The position numbers were made by a program, and so were the translations under genes. Below are positions 45,318 to 54,961 of a stretch of 64,000 nucleotides of DNA, piece by piece. Positions within the stretch are counted from its first letter, which is position 1; each line of letters starts with the position of its first letter. The notes beneath the pieces are model-generated. The model was not told the DNA's origin. It did not search any database and saw only the letters and a list, made by a program, of their open reading frames with translations. Source of the DNA: Bacillota bacterium (GTDB lineage: Bacteria > Bacillota > Clostridia > Lachnospirales > Lachnospiraceae); assembly GCA_023439125.1 (NCBI GenBank), contig JAEXOU010000015.1:104045-168044 (forward strand), written 5' to 3'.

Positions 45318-46554
45318 CTTTCCTTCCTTTCTTCCTTAGGACTACTTTATACACTTTCATTAATCGTCGATAATAAGCATCCTGCGAATGTCTTTGCAAA
45401 ACACATTGCCGGCAATTTTCACCTAATTGTTGAAGTAACTCTTCATCCTCCAGTAACTCGTTAATTTTTCTTGCAAGGTCCTGACTATCCCCAGATTTAA
45501 ATAATAAACCTGTCTTGCGATCCTGAATCATATCTGGTAAACCACCTATATTAGCTGCTATCGTAGGTTTTCCGATGCACATCATCTCTAAGACAGAGTA
45601 AGGTCCATTCTCATACCATTCCGAAGGAAGTACATTAAACATAGATTGCCTTAACAACGTATGTAATTCCTCTCCCGATTTGAATCCTAATAGTTGAACT
45701 TTACTACTAAGCTGAGAGTTACTCTTTATTTCTTTTTGAATTACTTCTTGTAACGGCCCTGATCCCAATATGTAAAGCTCGGCCTTTTTTACATGTTCCA
45801 TTGCCTTTAATAATGTCATAATTCCTTTTTCTTCTGCTAGTCTACCAAAATAAATAAAGTAATTCTTATGAGTAGAGTCTGTTGTATCCTTAGAACAATC
45901 AATAAAATTAGGAATATAAACTAGTTTTCGTTCATCAATTCCCCATTCCGATAATTTCTGCTTATAAAATAGGCTTGGAACAATAATCGTATCGATTTTT
46001 CTAATGATATTCATCTTTTTAGCTAGTGTCATCTCAATCATATTAACAAAGCTACTAATTCGTGAGTCCTTCACACATTTAAGCTTTACGCAGGAACTAT
46101 AAGTTCCTTGCTTGCAGCGCTCACATATTTGTCCATCCGCAAGCATCTTATAATTAGGGCAAACTAATTTCAAATCATGTGCTGTATAGACAACAGGGAT
46201 TCCAAACTTTTCAATGACTCGAAGAATGGAAGGTGATAGTTGATGATGAAAATTCTGTATATGAACAAGATCTGGCTGTTCTGCTTGAAGTAAACGTTTT
46301 AATTTACGACTGGCCTCAAAAGAATAGATAATCTTTAAAGCATTGCGTACTTTTTGATAAAACTTTGTCTGAGTTTCGTAATTTATATTTGAAACAAAAT
46401 ACTTCTCATAAGGAGATGCCAAATTATGTGGATCCTTCATGGAAAAATGAATCACTTTATGTCCATGTGACTCTAATAAATCATTTAATTCAAAATAGTA
46501 AGTTTCAGCACCTGCCTTGTGATAAAAATACTTATTCACATTAAGTATCTTCAT
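45304..46554 (-). CDS. GT4 family glycosyltransferase
   Basis: A 416-residue GT-B enzyme starting MKILNVNKYFYHKAGAETYYFEL. A Cys cluster (CPNYKMLADGQICERCKQGTYSSCVKLKC) in the N-domain is a recurrent feature of one GT4 subgroup and may bind metal. The C-domain has YFGRLAEEKGIMTLLKA and LPSEWYENGPYSVLEMMCIGKPTIA. Part of the same operon; donor not known. Confidence 0.88.
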   Translation of the reverse strand: MKILNVNKYFYHKAGAETYYFELNDLLESHGHKVIHFSMKDPHNLASPYEKYFVSNINYETQTKFYQKVRNALKIIYSFEASRKLKRLLQAEQPDLVHIQNFHHQLSPSILRVIEKFGIPVVYTAHDLKLVCPNYKMLADGQICERCKQGTYSSCVKLKCVKDSRISSFVNMIEMTLAKKMNIIRKIDTIIVPSLFYKQKLSEWGIDERKLVYIPNFIDCSKDTTDSTHKNYFIYFGRLAEEKGIMTLLKAMEHVKKAELYILGSGPLQEVIQKEIKSNSQLSSKVQLLGFKSGEELHTLLRQSMFNVLPSEWYENGPYSVLEMMCIGKPTIAANIGGLPDMIQDRKTGLLFKSGDSQDLARKINELLEDEELLQQLGENCRQCVLQRHSQDAYYRRLMKVYKVVLRKKGRKDERK

Positions 46555-46573
46555 ACAGACTCCCTTACCTAAA

Positions 46574-47773
46574 CTAGATTTTCATACTAAAACTTCTCCA
46601 AGCCTTCCAATCAAGATTTCGTATAATCTGATCGATTACTTTGTAATCTCGAGATAACTTACTTGGTTTGCACTCCTGTATCTGCTCTAATAATTGTTTA
46701 CACGAATTCAAGACTTCACATTGTTTTTCCTTCGTACAACCATTAATTCTAGGATATAGATACTTGCTAAGCTGTAATAAAAGTATTCGGTATAATGTTT
46801 CATCATGCTCTAACCCGATTTGCTCATTCACTTGAAGTAAATACTCCACAACAAAAAAAGCATCCAGTTCCTTCCTTATTCTATTAAGAGTTTGTACTGT
46901 CGATTGACTGTGCTTACGATAGTAATAACCTACCTTATTCACATGACAATATATAACTGCCCGTCGTAACAGCGTCATACGAACAATTGTATCTTCAAAA
47001 TCAAAATTCTCTGGCCACTTCACTCCATCAAATAATGCTCTTGAATATAATTTCATCCAAGGAAATCCTTCTACTTTTAAGATAAACTCTGGATGTTTCT
47101 TGAGATTCACAAGGTATTCTCTTTGGCTAAGATACCTCGTAGGGTATCTCCTATCTCCTAAAAGAATTTCATAATTTGCATCTACAATGTCGGCCTTCTT
47201 TCGATAAGCATATGACAATATCACTTGTAGAATACCAGGAGCTAGCATGTCATCAGAATCTACAAAGAGATAATAGAACCCTTTCGCAAGCTCCATACCA
47301 CGATTCCTTGCATTACCAATTCCGTGGTTTTCTTGACTTCTTACAGTTACATGCTCATGATTTTGATATTCCATCAAAATTTCTCGCGTATGATCTGTAG
47401 AGCCATCATCAATTAAAATCAATTCATAACTAAATGATGTAACCTGATTTAAGATAGAAGTAATACAGTCCCTGATATATGCTTCTACGTTATAACATGG
47501 AACAATGATTGAAACGTCATAAATACATGGAGGTGGATCGGATATTTCCTTTGCGAATTGCTGATTATCTAAGATTGGTGATGTTAGAGAATTCTTTTTA
47601 TTAACATTGTTAATGCAAGAAGAACTTTTGTTGCTTCTATATTTTTGTTTTAGACCAAGTGCCTTTATATAAAAACCCGAATATGTTGTAAAAGCTGCTG
47701 CGCCAAGTCTTGCAAGTAGTGGGTATTTTATTCGAAATATAAGTTTATTATAATAATCATCATATCTTGACAT
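46574..47773 (-). CDS. GT2 family glycosyltransferase
   Basis: About 399 residues. The GT-A domain starts near residue 90: VSIIVPCYNVEAYIRDCITSILNQ, with DDGSTD and the metal-binding FVDSDDML. The first 85 residues are basic and hydrophobic, probably for membrane association. The ATG at 47773 is 9 nt after GGAGG; the ATG two codons earlier is too close to it. Overlaps the upstream gene by 14 nt. Confidence 0.88.
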   Translation of the reverse strand: MSRYDDYYNKLIFRIKYPLLARLGAAAFTTYSGFYIKALGLKQKYRSNKSSSCINNVNKKNSLTSPILDNQQFAKEISDPPPCIYDVSIIVPCYNVEAYIRDCITSILNQVTSFSYELILIDDGSTDHTREILMEYQNHEHVTVRSQENHGIGNARNRGMELAKGFYYLFVDSDDMLAPGILQVILSYAYRKKADIVDANYEILLGDRRYPTRYLSQREYLVNLKKHPEFILKVEGFPWMKLYSRALFDGVKWPENFDFEDTIVRMTLLRRAVIYCHVNKVGYYYRKHSQSTVQTLNRIRKELDAFFVVEYLLQVNEQIGLEHDETLYRILLLQLSKYLYPRINGCTKEKQCEVLNSCKQLLEQIQECKPSKLSRDYKVIDQIIRNLDWKAWRSFSMKI

Positions 47774-48932
47774 CTTCATAACCCTCCTTAAGAATCATAT
47801 AGTTAAATAGTTTCTCATATTTATGAAAGGTATTTATGATATCGTGTTCGGCCAATGTATACTGTCTAATATTCTGTCCGTAATTCTGAATTACATCATC
47901 GTTGAGTTTCTGAATAAACTCAACGGCTGCGTCGATTGAATCTTCGCATACATATCCAAACATATACTCATTAATGATATTATCTGGATTTATGCAAAAA
48001 CTTAAAACTGGAGTTCTAGCCATGCCACATTGGATAAAAGTATTCGGAAACCCCTCATAAGTTGATGTACTTACGAATAGTTTGGCATGCTCAAAGTAGT
48101 AATTAATCTCTTCAAAAGGAATGTAATTATATATCGTTACATTAGGAAGTTCTTTTGCTTGTTCAACCACTGTGTCCTTTAACTCATTCTGACCAGGAAT
48201 AATCATGATAAATTTTTCTGTTGGTAATCTACGTGCTAATTCTAAGAATAAATGTGGTCTCTTTACCTCATTAGAGCGAGATACCCATAGTATAGAGTCC
48301 TTAACTACATCAGGTGGTGCCTCCTTGATAATAAATCCATTACCAATCAAGTTCCCGTCGCGCTTTTCATACCTTTGAAAAATCTCCTCCTGCTGCTTTG
48401 TTTGGAATACCAACTCTTTTGAATGTTTCACTCCCCACCAGTAGAAACGGTCCTTTAACTTATTATGTTCAGTTTTTTCGAAATAGTGGGGGTCAGCGTC
48501 TGTATCATTCGCAAATCGAAACACCACCTGTTTTCTACCAAGACACTGCCCCCAAAAGACCATTCTTGTTACTACCACACTTGCCGTAGTTACGAGAACA
48601 ATATCATATTTTGCATGAAGCATCTCATAAGCTGTTGCAAACTCAATTACGATTTTTGACCATAATTTCCCTAATAATTTTCTAGGTTTATTGTTCCATC
48701 GTAATCCAGTCAGACGAATTACTTTCACGTTGTCGTAGTACTCTATGTGCTGCTGCCCCTGGTCTTCAACAATAAATGAGACTTCATAACGAGAATCTTT
48801 GGCAAATAACTTAGATAAGTAATATAAGTTTAACTCTGCACCGCCATGCGCTTTACTCGTTTCACTATTAAATAGTTGATAAGTACCTGGCATAACGAAA
48901 CACAAACGAATCGGTCTTTTCCTCTTACTCAC
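47760..48932 (-). CDS. GT4 family glycosyltransferase
   Basis: 390 residues, GT-B. N-terminal GGAELNLYYLSKLFAKDSRY; C-terminal ILWVSRSNEVKRPHLFLELARRLP and KLFVSTSTYEGFPNTFIQCGMARTPVLSF. It overlaps the O-antigen-ligase-like gene by 4 nt (ATGA type). Likely adds one sugar of the repeat unit. Confidence 0.86.
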   Translation of the reverse strand: MSKRKRPIRLCFVMPGTYQLFNSETSKAHGGAELNLYYLSKLFAKDSRYEVSFIVEDQGQQHIEYYDNVKVIRLTGLRWNNKPRKLLGKLWSKIVIEFATAYEMLHAKYDIVLVTTASVVVTRMVFWGQCLGRKQVVFRFANDTDADPHYFEKTEHNKLKDRFYWWGVKHSKELVFQTKQQEEIFQRYEKRDGNLIGNGFIIKEAPPDVVKDSILWVSRSNEVKRPHLFLELARRLPTEKFIMIIPGQNELKDTVVEQAKELPNVTIYNYIPFEEINYYFEHAKLFVSTSTYEGFPNTFIQCGMARTPVLSFCINPDNIINEYMFGYVCEDSIDAAVEFIQKLNDDVIQNYGQNIRQYTLAEHDIINTFHKYEKLFNYMILKEGYEDVKI

Positions 48933-50386
48933 GGAGTTAGCCCCCTAACGGTATTATTTTCTTCTAATTCCTCCTCCTTGGTTACCCTCGCCACATAATT
49001 TAGTTTTTCGTTATAACGGTATACCACCGCAATCGCAATTCCTAGTAATACATAGATAATCGCATTGCTGGATTCTGGCCAGAATACTCCGTCCGTTGTT
49101 CCTTTTACTATGAAACCCAAAATACCAAGAAATGAGCCGTACAATATACTCTGATATAATGGATTTATTGTCAGTTTTGCTACTTTATAAAATTTTTTAA
49201 GATAATGTACAAAAAATATAACAAAAAATATTAAAGCAATAATTCCCCCGTCACAGACAATATCTAAAAATATATTGTGAGCATTATTTACACTAAGCGA
49301 TGCCCCAGACTGATAAGAGGTCGTATGATAGATTCCATATCGTCCATTACCAAAGAGTAGAAACTTACTATTGGTTGATAGTTCCTGAAGGAGTGGTTTC
49401 CAGATGGAATCCACTCGTCCTGCTGAAATTATTGAAACATTATTCTCTGCGATTCCTGATAATGCACGTTGTATAATCATATTGGGAATGAGTAAATAAA
49501 AAATTGGCGAGGCAACTACTATTGCTACTATTGCTTTGACTTTCTTACATATAAGTAGTGTAATTACGATACTCACAATCGCTACACCATAAGATGCACG
49601 TGAGAAAGTTAATGCAACACCAACAATTTCAATACCTAATAGCAAGTAGCAAAGCTTCCACTTCATTTTAATTGCTAGTAATAAAGTAAGCGGTATTAAG
49701 CATAAAAAGTAGTTTGCAAAGTAACCCGGATGCATACCACAATTTTCTTGAATCTTCGTTCGAACAATCTCAAAATCTGAAAAGGAAGCATCAGATACTG
49801 AATAAATCATCAATGCGATTGCAATTACACTGGAGCCCAGGATGACCTTAGTCACTTGCTTAATATCCTTCTCCGAACGTATATAAGCTGCCAAAATAAT
49901 TACAATGAGAAATACAAGTAATGGCCTAAGGTAATTCGTTGAGAAATGTGACAAAGCAGTCAATTCTTCTCCATACGATATGCTTCGAACTTTAAGATAA
50001 GAAAAGCTTCGAACAATGGAAACTGTAAACACTCCAATGAAGATTAGAAAGAATACTTGGTCCTCACCTTGTATCTTTCTTGGTTTTATCACAAAAATCA
50101 AATATAGGAATGCAATCAACGGTAACACAACAGAAATCTTAATGCCAGAGATTCCGAGTAATTGAGCATCTAGGAAGGGAGACCAAAATACTGGAAGCAA
50201 AAGTAACGTTGCATATAATCCTAGCTTGGGTATCTCTACTAATAAGAATATCAGAAACATCAGCCCCATAAGAGCAAACATAATATCGATTGGTACATAA
50301 GTAAAGGAGCATATCCCAAATGCTAATGACACCATAACAACAATCATAACTAAGAAGGGATTTGCACGAAGCTGACTATACTCCAT
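48929..50386 (-). CDS. O-antigen ligase/polymerase-like (Wzy) protein
   Basis: About 485 residues from MEYSQLRANPF, with 12 or more membrane segments and a large outside loop (about 310-370) before the family motif NNAHNIFLDIVCDGG (HNxxL). This is the Wzy_C/O-antigen ligase signature. Function: polymerising or transferring repeat units outside the membrane. The start at 50386 is chosen because it lies 4 nt after the stop of the Wzz-like gene; a start at 50479 would overlap that gene by 89 bp. Confidence 0.8.
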   Translation of the reverse strand: MEYSQLRANPFLVMIVVMVSLAFGICSFTYVPIDIMFALMGLMFLIFLLVEIPKLGLYATLLLLPVFWSPFLDAQLLGISGIKISVVLPLIAFLYLIFVIKPRKIQGEDQVFFLIFIGVFTVSIVRSFSYLKVRSISYGEELTALSHFSTNYLRPLLVFLIVIILAAYIRSEKDIKQVTKVILGSSVIAIALMIYSVSDASFSDFEIVRTKIQENCGMHPGYFANYFLCLIPLTLLLAIKMKWKLCYLLLGIEIVGVALTFSRASYGVAIVSIVITLLICKKVKAIVAIVVASPIFYLLIPNMIIQRALSGIAENNVSIISAGRVDSIWKPLLQELSTNSKFLLFGNGRYGIYHTTSYQSGASLSVNNAHNIFLDIVCDGGIIALIFFVIFFVHYLKKFYKVAKLTINPLYQSILYGSFLGILGFIVKGTTDGVFWPESSNAIIYVLLGIAIAVVYRYNEKLNYVARVTKEEELEENNTVRGLTP

Positions 50387-50390
50387 AAAA

Positions 50391-51092
50391 TCACCCAACC
50401 TCTTCATAGATTTCTTCTGTTCGATGTTGGTGTTTCTTCTTTTTTCTGAATAGTTTCCAAGATAAATAAGTTCCTTCACTCCGAGCTAAGGAATCGATCA
50501 TCAAAATAAGAATAAACGTTAGCAATAAGGAGCCAACACCATAAACAATACAGCTCATCGTAAGTGACATATTGATTGGTGTTTCATTCTTTGCTGCTCT
50601 AGAAATAATTATAAAGTAATCAGCACCTAATTTTTTTGCGTTCTCCTCCTTATAGGCATCTGCCAAGGCATTCGCAATCAAAACTGGGTAATCTGCACTA
50701 TTCTCATATTTTGCCGTAATCGTAACTACGTTTGAACCAGCATATGTTGATGTTGAAACATTATCATCAAAATTATAATTTTCAATGTCTGGAATTGTAC
50801 CAGCTAATTTGTTTTTAACAATCTTCTGATACTCGGGAGTATTAATATAATGAATCGCAACATTTAAAAGATATTCAGAAAAATCAGTATCAGTTATAAC
50901 ACTGACCACCTCACCACCCTCATATGGAATATATGGTGAGTTCACATCTTCATTCACTAAAATACCAGTGGAAGCACTATAGATATCCTTACCATTTTTT
51001 GAATCATAGAAGTAATATGATATCGTAACGATTAGGCCTACGATTAGGCTTATGTATAACGTTCTCATGAAGAGTCTCAGATAATACATCAT
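50391..51092 (-). CDS. Wzz-like polysaccharide co-polymerase
   Basis: About 233 residues with membrane segments near both ends (about 12-30 and 170-195) and an outside domain between them. This is the plan of chain-length regulators and of the CapA/EpsA part of tyrosine-kinase systems. No kinase domain is fused and no kinase gene is in the window. The basic tail KLFRKKKKHQHR is cytoplasmic. GAGGA precedes the ATG at 51092; ATG 51089 is an alternative. Confidence 0.78.
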   Translation of the reverse strand: MMYYLRLFMRTLYISLIVGLIVTISYYFYDSKNGKDIYSASTGILVNEDVNSPYIPYEGGEVVSVITDTDFSEYLLNVAIHYINTPEYQKIVKNKLAGTIPDIENYNFDDNVSTSTYAGSNVVTITAKYENSADYPVLIANALADAYKEENAKKLGADYFIIISRAAKNETPINMSLTMSCIVYGVGSLLLTFILILMIDSLARSEGTYLSWKLFRKKKKHQHRTEEIYEEVG

Positions 51093-51128
51093 AGTCATTT
51101 CCTCATCTTTCTTTTACTTACAAACTTC

Positions 51129-52148
51129 TTAACGTCCATCTGCATTAACTGGCTGTCCCATTCGATGACTTTTAAACCATTGCACAAATTTACTAATTCC
51201 TTCTTCAAATCCTGTACTTGGGAAATATCCTAAAATCTGTTTAGCTTTTGTTATGTCCGCATATGTCAATACAACATCTCCAGGCTGTTCCGGAAGATAC
51301 TTAATTTTCGCTTTTTTGTCGGTACATTGTTCAATTGTCTTCACCATCTGCGATAACGTAATCACGTTTGACTCCCCAAGGTTAAAAATTTCATACCGTG
51401 ACTCTTTAGAATCTACCCATGCCATTGCTTTGATAATTCCCTGTATCGTATCATCAATATAGGTATAATCTCTCTTTGTCTGTCCTTCTCCAAAGAGACA
51501 AATCTCTTCTCCCTCAAAAATCTTCTTTGTAAATTTATAAATAGCTAAATCTGGACGTTGTCTCTTGCCATACACGGTAAAGAATCTAAGACAAGCAGTA
51601 TTGATGTTGTATAGCTTATGATAAGTATAGTTAATCAACTCCCCTGACTTTTTTGAAGCTGCATACGGTGAAATTGGAGCATCTACATTATCTGTTTCAC
51701 GAAAAGGTACGCTTTCATTATTCCCATAAACAGAAGATGAGGAAGCAAATATATAACGGTGAATATTATACCTTCTCATTGCCTCTAATATATGAATCGT
51801 TCCATCCACATTCACTTTCATATAGAGAGCTGGATTCTCAATGGAAGGTTGAACCCCCGCGTAAGCTGCCAGATGAACAACAAGTTCTGGTTGATACAGT
51901 GCAAATACTTGATTCAAAAAACCAGTATCACAAATGTCACCACGACAAACAAATAATTGAGTTCCATATTTTTTTGCTATATACTCAATCTCCTTAAGAT
52001 TCTCTTCTTTATAGTGCGGATCATAGTAGTTGTTGAAGTTATCTACGATTACCAACTCCATCTTCTCCCTCAAAAGAGCTTCACTCAAGTTTGATCCAAT
52101 AAAACCGGCTCCTCCTGTTATAAGCACTCGCTTAATATTCCACCCCAT
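51129..52148 (-). CDS. UDP-glucuronate 4-epimerase-like SDR enzyme
   Basis: 339 residues, extended SDR. The NAD-binding motif is TGGAGFIGSN (11-20), the catalytic pair Tyr162 and Lys166 (PYAASKKSGE), with the Ser-rich ASSSSVYG. DNFNNYYDP and HLAAYAGVQPSIENP match the UDP-glucuronate 4-epimerase type. It directly follows UDP-glucose dehydrogenase, so UDP-Glc to UDP-GlcA to UDP-GalA is the likely route (inference). Confidence 0.87.
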   Translation of the reverse strand: MGWNIKRVLITGGAGFIGSNLSEALLREKMELVIVDNFNNYYDPHYKEENLKEIEYIAKKYGTQLFVCRGDICDTGFLNQVFALYQPELVVHLAAYAGVQPSIENPALYMKVNVDGTIHILEAMRRYNIHRYIFASSSSVYGNNESVPFRETDNVDAPISPYAASKKSGELINYTYHKLYNINTACLRFFTVYGKRQRPDLAIYKFTKKIFEGEEICLFGEGQTKRDYTYIDDTIQGIIKAMAWVDSKESRYEIFNLGESNVITLSQMVKTIEQCTDKKAKIKYLPEQPGDVVLTYADITKAKQILGYFPSTGFEEGISKFVQWFKSHRMGQPVNADGR

Positions 52149-52169
52149 AAATCTTACTTCCTTTCCTTT

Positions 52170-53459
52170 TTATCGCCCAATGGAATAATACTCTACTCCA
52201 GCTTCTTTCATGGAATTCATATCATAAATATTCCGACCATCATAAACTAATGGAGTCTTCATGAGTTCTTTGTACTTTGAAGGTTCCATCATACGAATCT
52301 CCTTCCATTCAGTAAATATGAAGCACAGGTTGGAACCCATCAATGCCTTAGTTGGTGTATCTTCATATGCAATATTAGGGAATATTTTTTTCATATTCTC
52401 AGCCCCAACAGGGTCATAGGCATGAACCTTCGCACCTTGTTCTAGTAGTAAACGTATATTATCAATGGATGGAGCCTCGCGCAAATCATCTGTTCCAGGT
52501 TTAAATGTTAATCCTAAAATAGCAACTTTTAAATCTCCAAAACTAATCAGACGTTTCGAAGCTTTTTTAAACAACATAAGCTTCTGCCTTGTATTCACAT
52601 CAACAGCTGCTTCAACCGTCTTAAGCTGATACCCATTCTGTTGTGCAAGATACTTTAAAGCCTTTGTATCTTTTGGAAAACAACTTCCTCCATAGCCAAT
52701 ACCTGCATTCAAAAAGCTTTCACCAATTCTACGGTCATAACTCATGCCCTTCGCTACATCTTGAATATTGGCTCCAACAAGCTCGCATAGATTCGCGATC
52801 TCATTCATATAAGAAATCTTTAATGCTAAAAAATCATTCGATGCATACTTAATCATCTCTGCGCTACGTCGGCTCACTGAAACAATTGGAAGATGAAATG
52901 GCTCATAGATCTCATAAAGCTTGTCCCGCGCTGTATCGCTTTGGGTACCGATAATAACTCGGGAGGCCTTTAAAGTATCATGGACTGCTGTTCCCTGAGC
53001 TAAAAACTCTGGATTGCTGGCAACCTCTACCTTGACATCATGTACTAAAAAATCTTGAATGAATTGCTCCACTTTATCATTCGTACCGACTGGTACCGTC
53101 GATTTAACAACTACAAGACAATCCCTAGTAACATTCTCAGCGATCTGCCTTGCGACTTTCGCAATATATGTAAGATTAGCGGAACCATCCGGCAATTCCG
53201 GTGTTCCTACACCAATAAAAATTGCTTCCGCTTTTTCATATGCTGACTGGTAATTCGTTGTATAGTGGAGTCTGCCTAGCTTATGGTTAAGCTTCATTAA
53301 ATCTTCTAAGTCTTGTTCATAGATTGGAGACTTTCCTTGTTCAAGCATCTCTATCTTTTGCTCATCCACATCTACGCAGGTTACATCATGCCCCATATGT
53401 GCAAAACAAACACCGGCAACTAATCCAACATAACCTGTACCTGCTACCGCTAACTTCAT
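52170..53459 (-). CDS. UDP-glucose 6-dehydrogenase
   Basis: 429 residues. Oxidises UDP-glucose to UDP-glucuronate with NAD. The N-terminal Rossmann motif is GTGYVGLVAG, KSTVPVGT is conserved, and the catalytic Cys260 lies in GYGGSCFPKD. First gene of the operon, 21 bp before the epimerase. Supplies an acidic sugar precursor. RBS TGGAGGAAG. Confidence 0.95.
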   Translation of the reverse strand: MKLAVAGTGYVGLVAGVCFAHMGHDVTCVDVDEQKIEMLEQGKSPIYEQDLEDLMKLNHKLGRLHYTTNYQSAYEKAEAIFIGVGTPELPDGSANLTYIAKVARQIAENVTRDCLVVVKSTVPVGTNDKVEQFIQDFLVHDVKVEVASNPEFLAQGTAVHDTLKASRVIIGTQSDTARDKLYEIYEPFHLPIVSVSRRSAEMIKYASNDFLALKISYMNEIANLCELVGANIQDVAKGMSYDRRIGESFLNAGIGYGGSCFPKDTKALKYLAQQNGYQLKTVEAAVDVNTRQKLMLFKKASKRLISFGDLKVAILGLTFKPGTDDLREAPSIDNIRLLLEQGAKVHAYDPVGAENMKKIFPNIAYEDTPTKALMGSNLCFIFTEWKEIRMMEPSKYKELMKTPLVYDGRNIYDMNSMKEAGVEYYSIGR

Positions 53460-53489
53460 AACTTCCTCCAGCTAAGTAATATAGTATAA

Positions 53490-53539
53490 TTGTAAATTTT
53501 TAACATTTGTAGTATATCATTGCTTCCAAATTTTGTAAA
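53490..53539 (-). promoter_or_regulatory. Promoter of polysaccharide operon
   Basis: On the minus strand TTTACA (53534-53539), 17 bp, TATACT (53511-53516). The ATTGTAAATT 10-mer lies just downstream at 53489-53498 and recurs three more times in the divergent region (53602, 53790, 53800), so it may be an operator. Confidence 0.65.
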
Positions 53540-53760
53540 CCCATCTTGAGCAAACTACTCATTGTTTCATCGACATTTCGGCTCCTTTTAATACAAAATT
53601 TATTGTAAATTTATCGATGGATAATTAAGAAAACCGAGGAAACATAGGCATTTTCTAATCCTTTTGTTACATTTTCTTTATATTCGTGATTAGCACTTTT
53701 CTTGTCTACTTTTATCTTTTAAAATAGCTATGATATAGTTATTTTGTGACAGTTTCCATC

Positions 53761-53810
53761 TATACATTCCTAAATCATAATGATATAATATTGTAAATTA
53801 TTGTAAATTT
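53761..53810 (+). promoter_or_regulatory. Promoter and repeated motif before aminotransferase
   Basis: TATACA, 17 bp, TATAAT (53784-53789), followed immediately by two copies of ATTGTAAATT (53790-53799 and 53800-53809) spaced exactly 10 bp, one helical turn. RBS AGGGGGA comes next. The two tandem copies at the start site could bind a regulator. Confidence 0.5.
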
Positions 53811-53827
53811 CATATAGGGGGATTGTA

Positions 53828-54931
53828 ATGGACACACCAATTTATGTTACGAAATCATCGATGCCACCATTTGAAGAGTACACAGGATTAATAAGAGAAC
53901 TTTGGGATACCCATGTATTAACGAATATGGGTAAATTACATAAAGATCTAGAACGTCAATTACGCAATTTTCTAAATGTCAGTGAGCTTCAATTATTTAC
54001 GAATGGGCACACCGCTCTTGAACTTGCACTTCAGGCATCGAATTTGACTGGTGAAGTAATAACTACACCATTTACATTCGCCTCTACAACACATGCGATT
54101 GTTCGTAATGATTTAACACCTGTTTTTTGCGATATTAACAAGGAAGATTACACGATCGATGCCAATCGTATTGAATCGTTGATTACTGAGCGAACGACCG
54201 CAATCGTTCCGGTGCATGTCTACGGCAATCTATGTGATGTCCAAAAGATTGAACAGATCGCAAGAAAATACTCACTAAAAGTTATTTATGATGCTGCACA
54301 TGCATTTGGGGAAAGTATTAATGGAACTAGCATTGGTAATTTTGGTGATGCTTCCATGTTTAGTTTCCATGCAACGAAAGCATTTAATACAATAGAAGGT
54401 GGTGCTATCGCATATAGCAATCCTATACTAGGTGCTGCCCTTTACCGTTTAAAAAACTTTGGTATTATGAATGAAGTTGTTGTCGATGGGGTTGGTGCAA
54501 ACGGAAAGATGAATGAATTTCAGGCTGCCATGGGATTGTGCAACTTAAAACATTTTCATGAAGAAATTCAGAAACGAAAATCGCTCGTTTTATTATATCG
54601 CGAATATCTTGGCAATGTGCCTGGGCTAAAGATTACAACAGAACGTGAAAAGATAACTTATAACTATACTTATTTTCCACTTCTTATCGATGAAAAAGTA
54701 TTTGGTAAGACAAGAGACCAGATTTGTAAAAAACTGAATCAGAATAACATTTTTCCTAGAAAATACTTCTATCCACTTACAAGTAGCTATGAATGTTACC
54801 GTAATAAATATCATGTGGAGGAAACACCGAATGCAATCTATGTAGCAAATCGTATCTTAACATTACCTTTATATTCCGATCTTTCTCCGGATATAGTTCA
54901 AGAAATCTGCGAATTGATCTTAGCAAAATAA
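53828..54931 (+). CDS. DegT/DnrJ/EryC1/StrS sugar aminotransferase
   Basis: A 367-residue PLP enzyme. The PLP lysine is Lys184 in SFHATKAFNTIEGG; DAAHAFG holds the ring-stacking and pyridine-N-binding residues. Such enzymes transaminate keto-sugars (often dTDP-4-keto-6-deoxy or 3-keto sugars). The WbqC-like and GT2 genes follow at once. With rmlA and rmlB nearby, a dTDP-linked amino-deoxy sugar is possible (inference). Confidence 0.91.
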   Translation: MDTPIYVTKSSMPPFEEYTGLIRELWDTHVLTNMGKLHKDLERQLRNFLNVSELQLFTNGHTALELALQASNLTGEVITTPFTFASTTHAIVRNDLTPVFCDINKEDYTIDANRIESLITERTTAIVPVHVYGNLCDVQKIEQIARKYSLKVIYDAAHAFGESINGTSIGNFGDASMFSFHATKAFNTIEGGAIAYSNPILGAALYRLKNFGIMNEVVVDGVGANGKMNEFQAAMGLCNLKHFHEEIQKRKSLVLLYREYLGNVPGLKITTEREKITYNYTYFPLLIDEKVFGKTRDQICKKLNQNNIFPRKYFYPLTSSYECYRNKYHVEETPNAIYVANRILTLPLYSDLSPDIVQEICELILAK

Positions 54932-54961
54932 ATCTTAAGAATACGATAAGGAGTATACATT

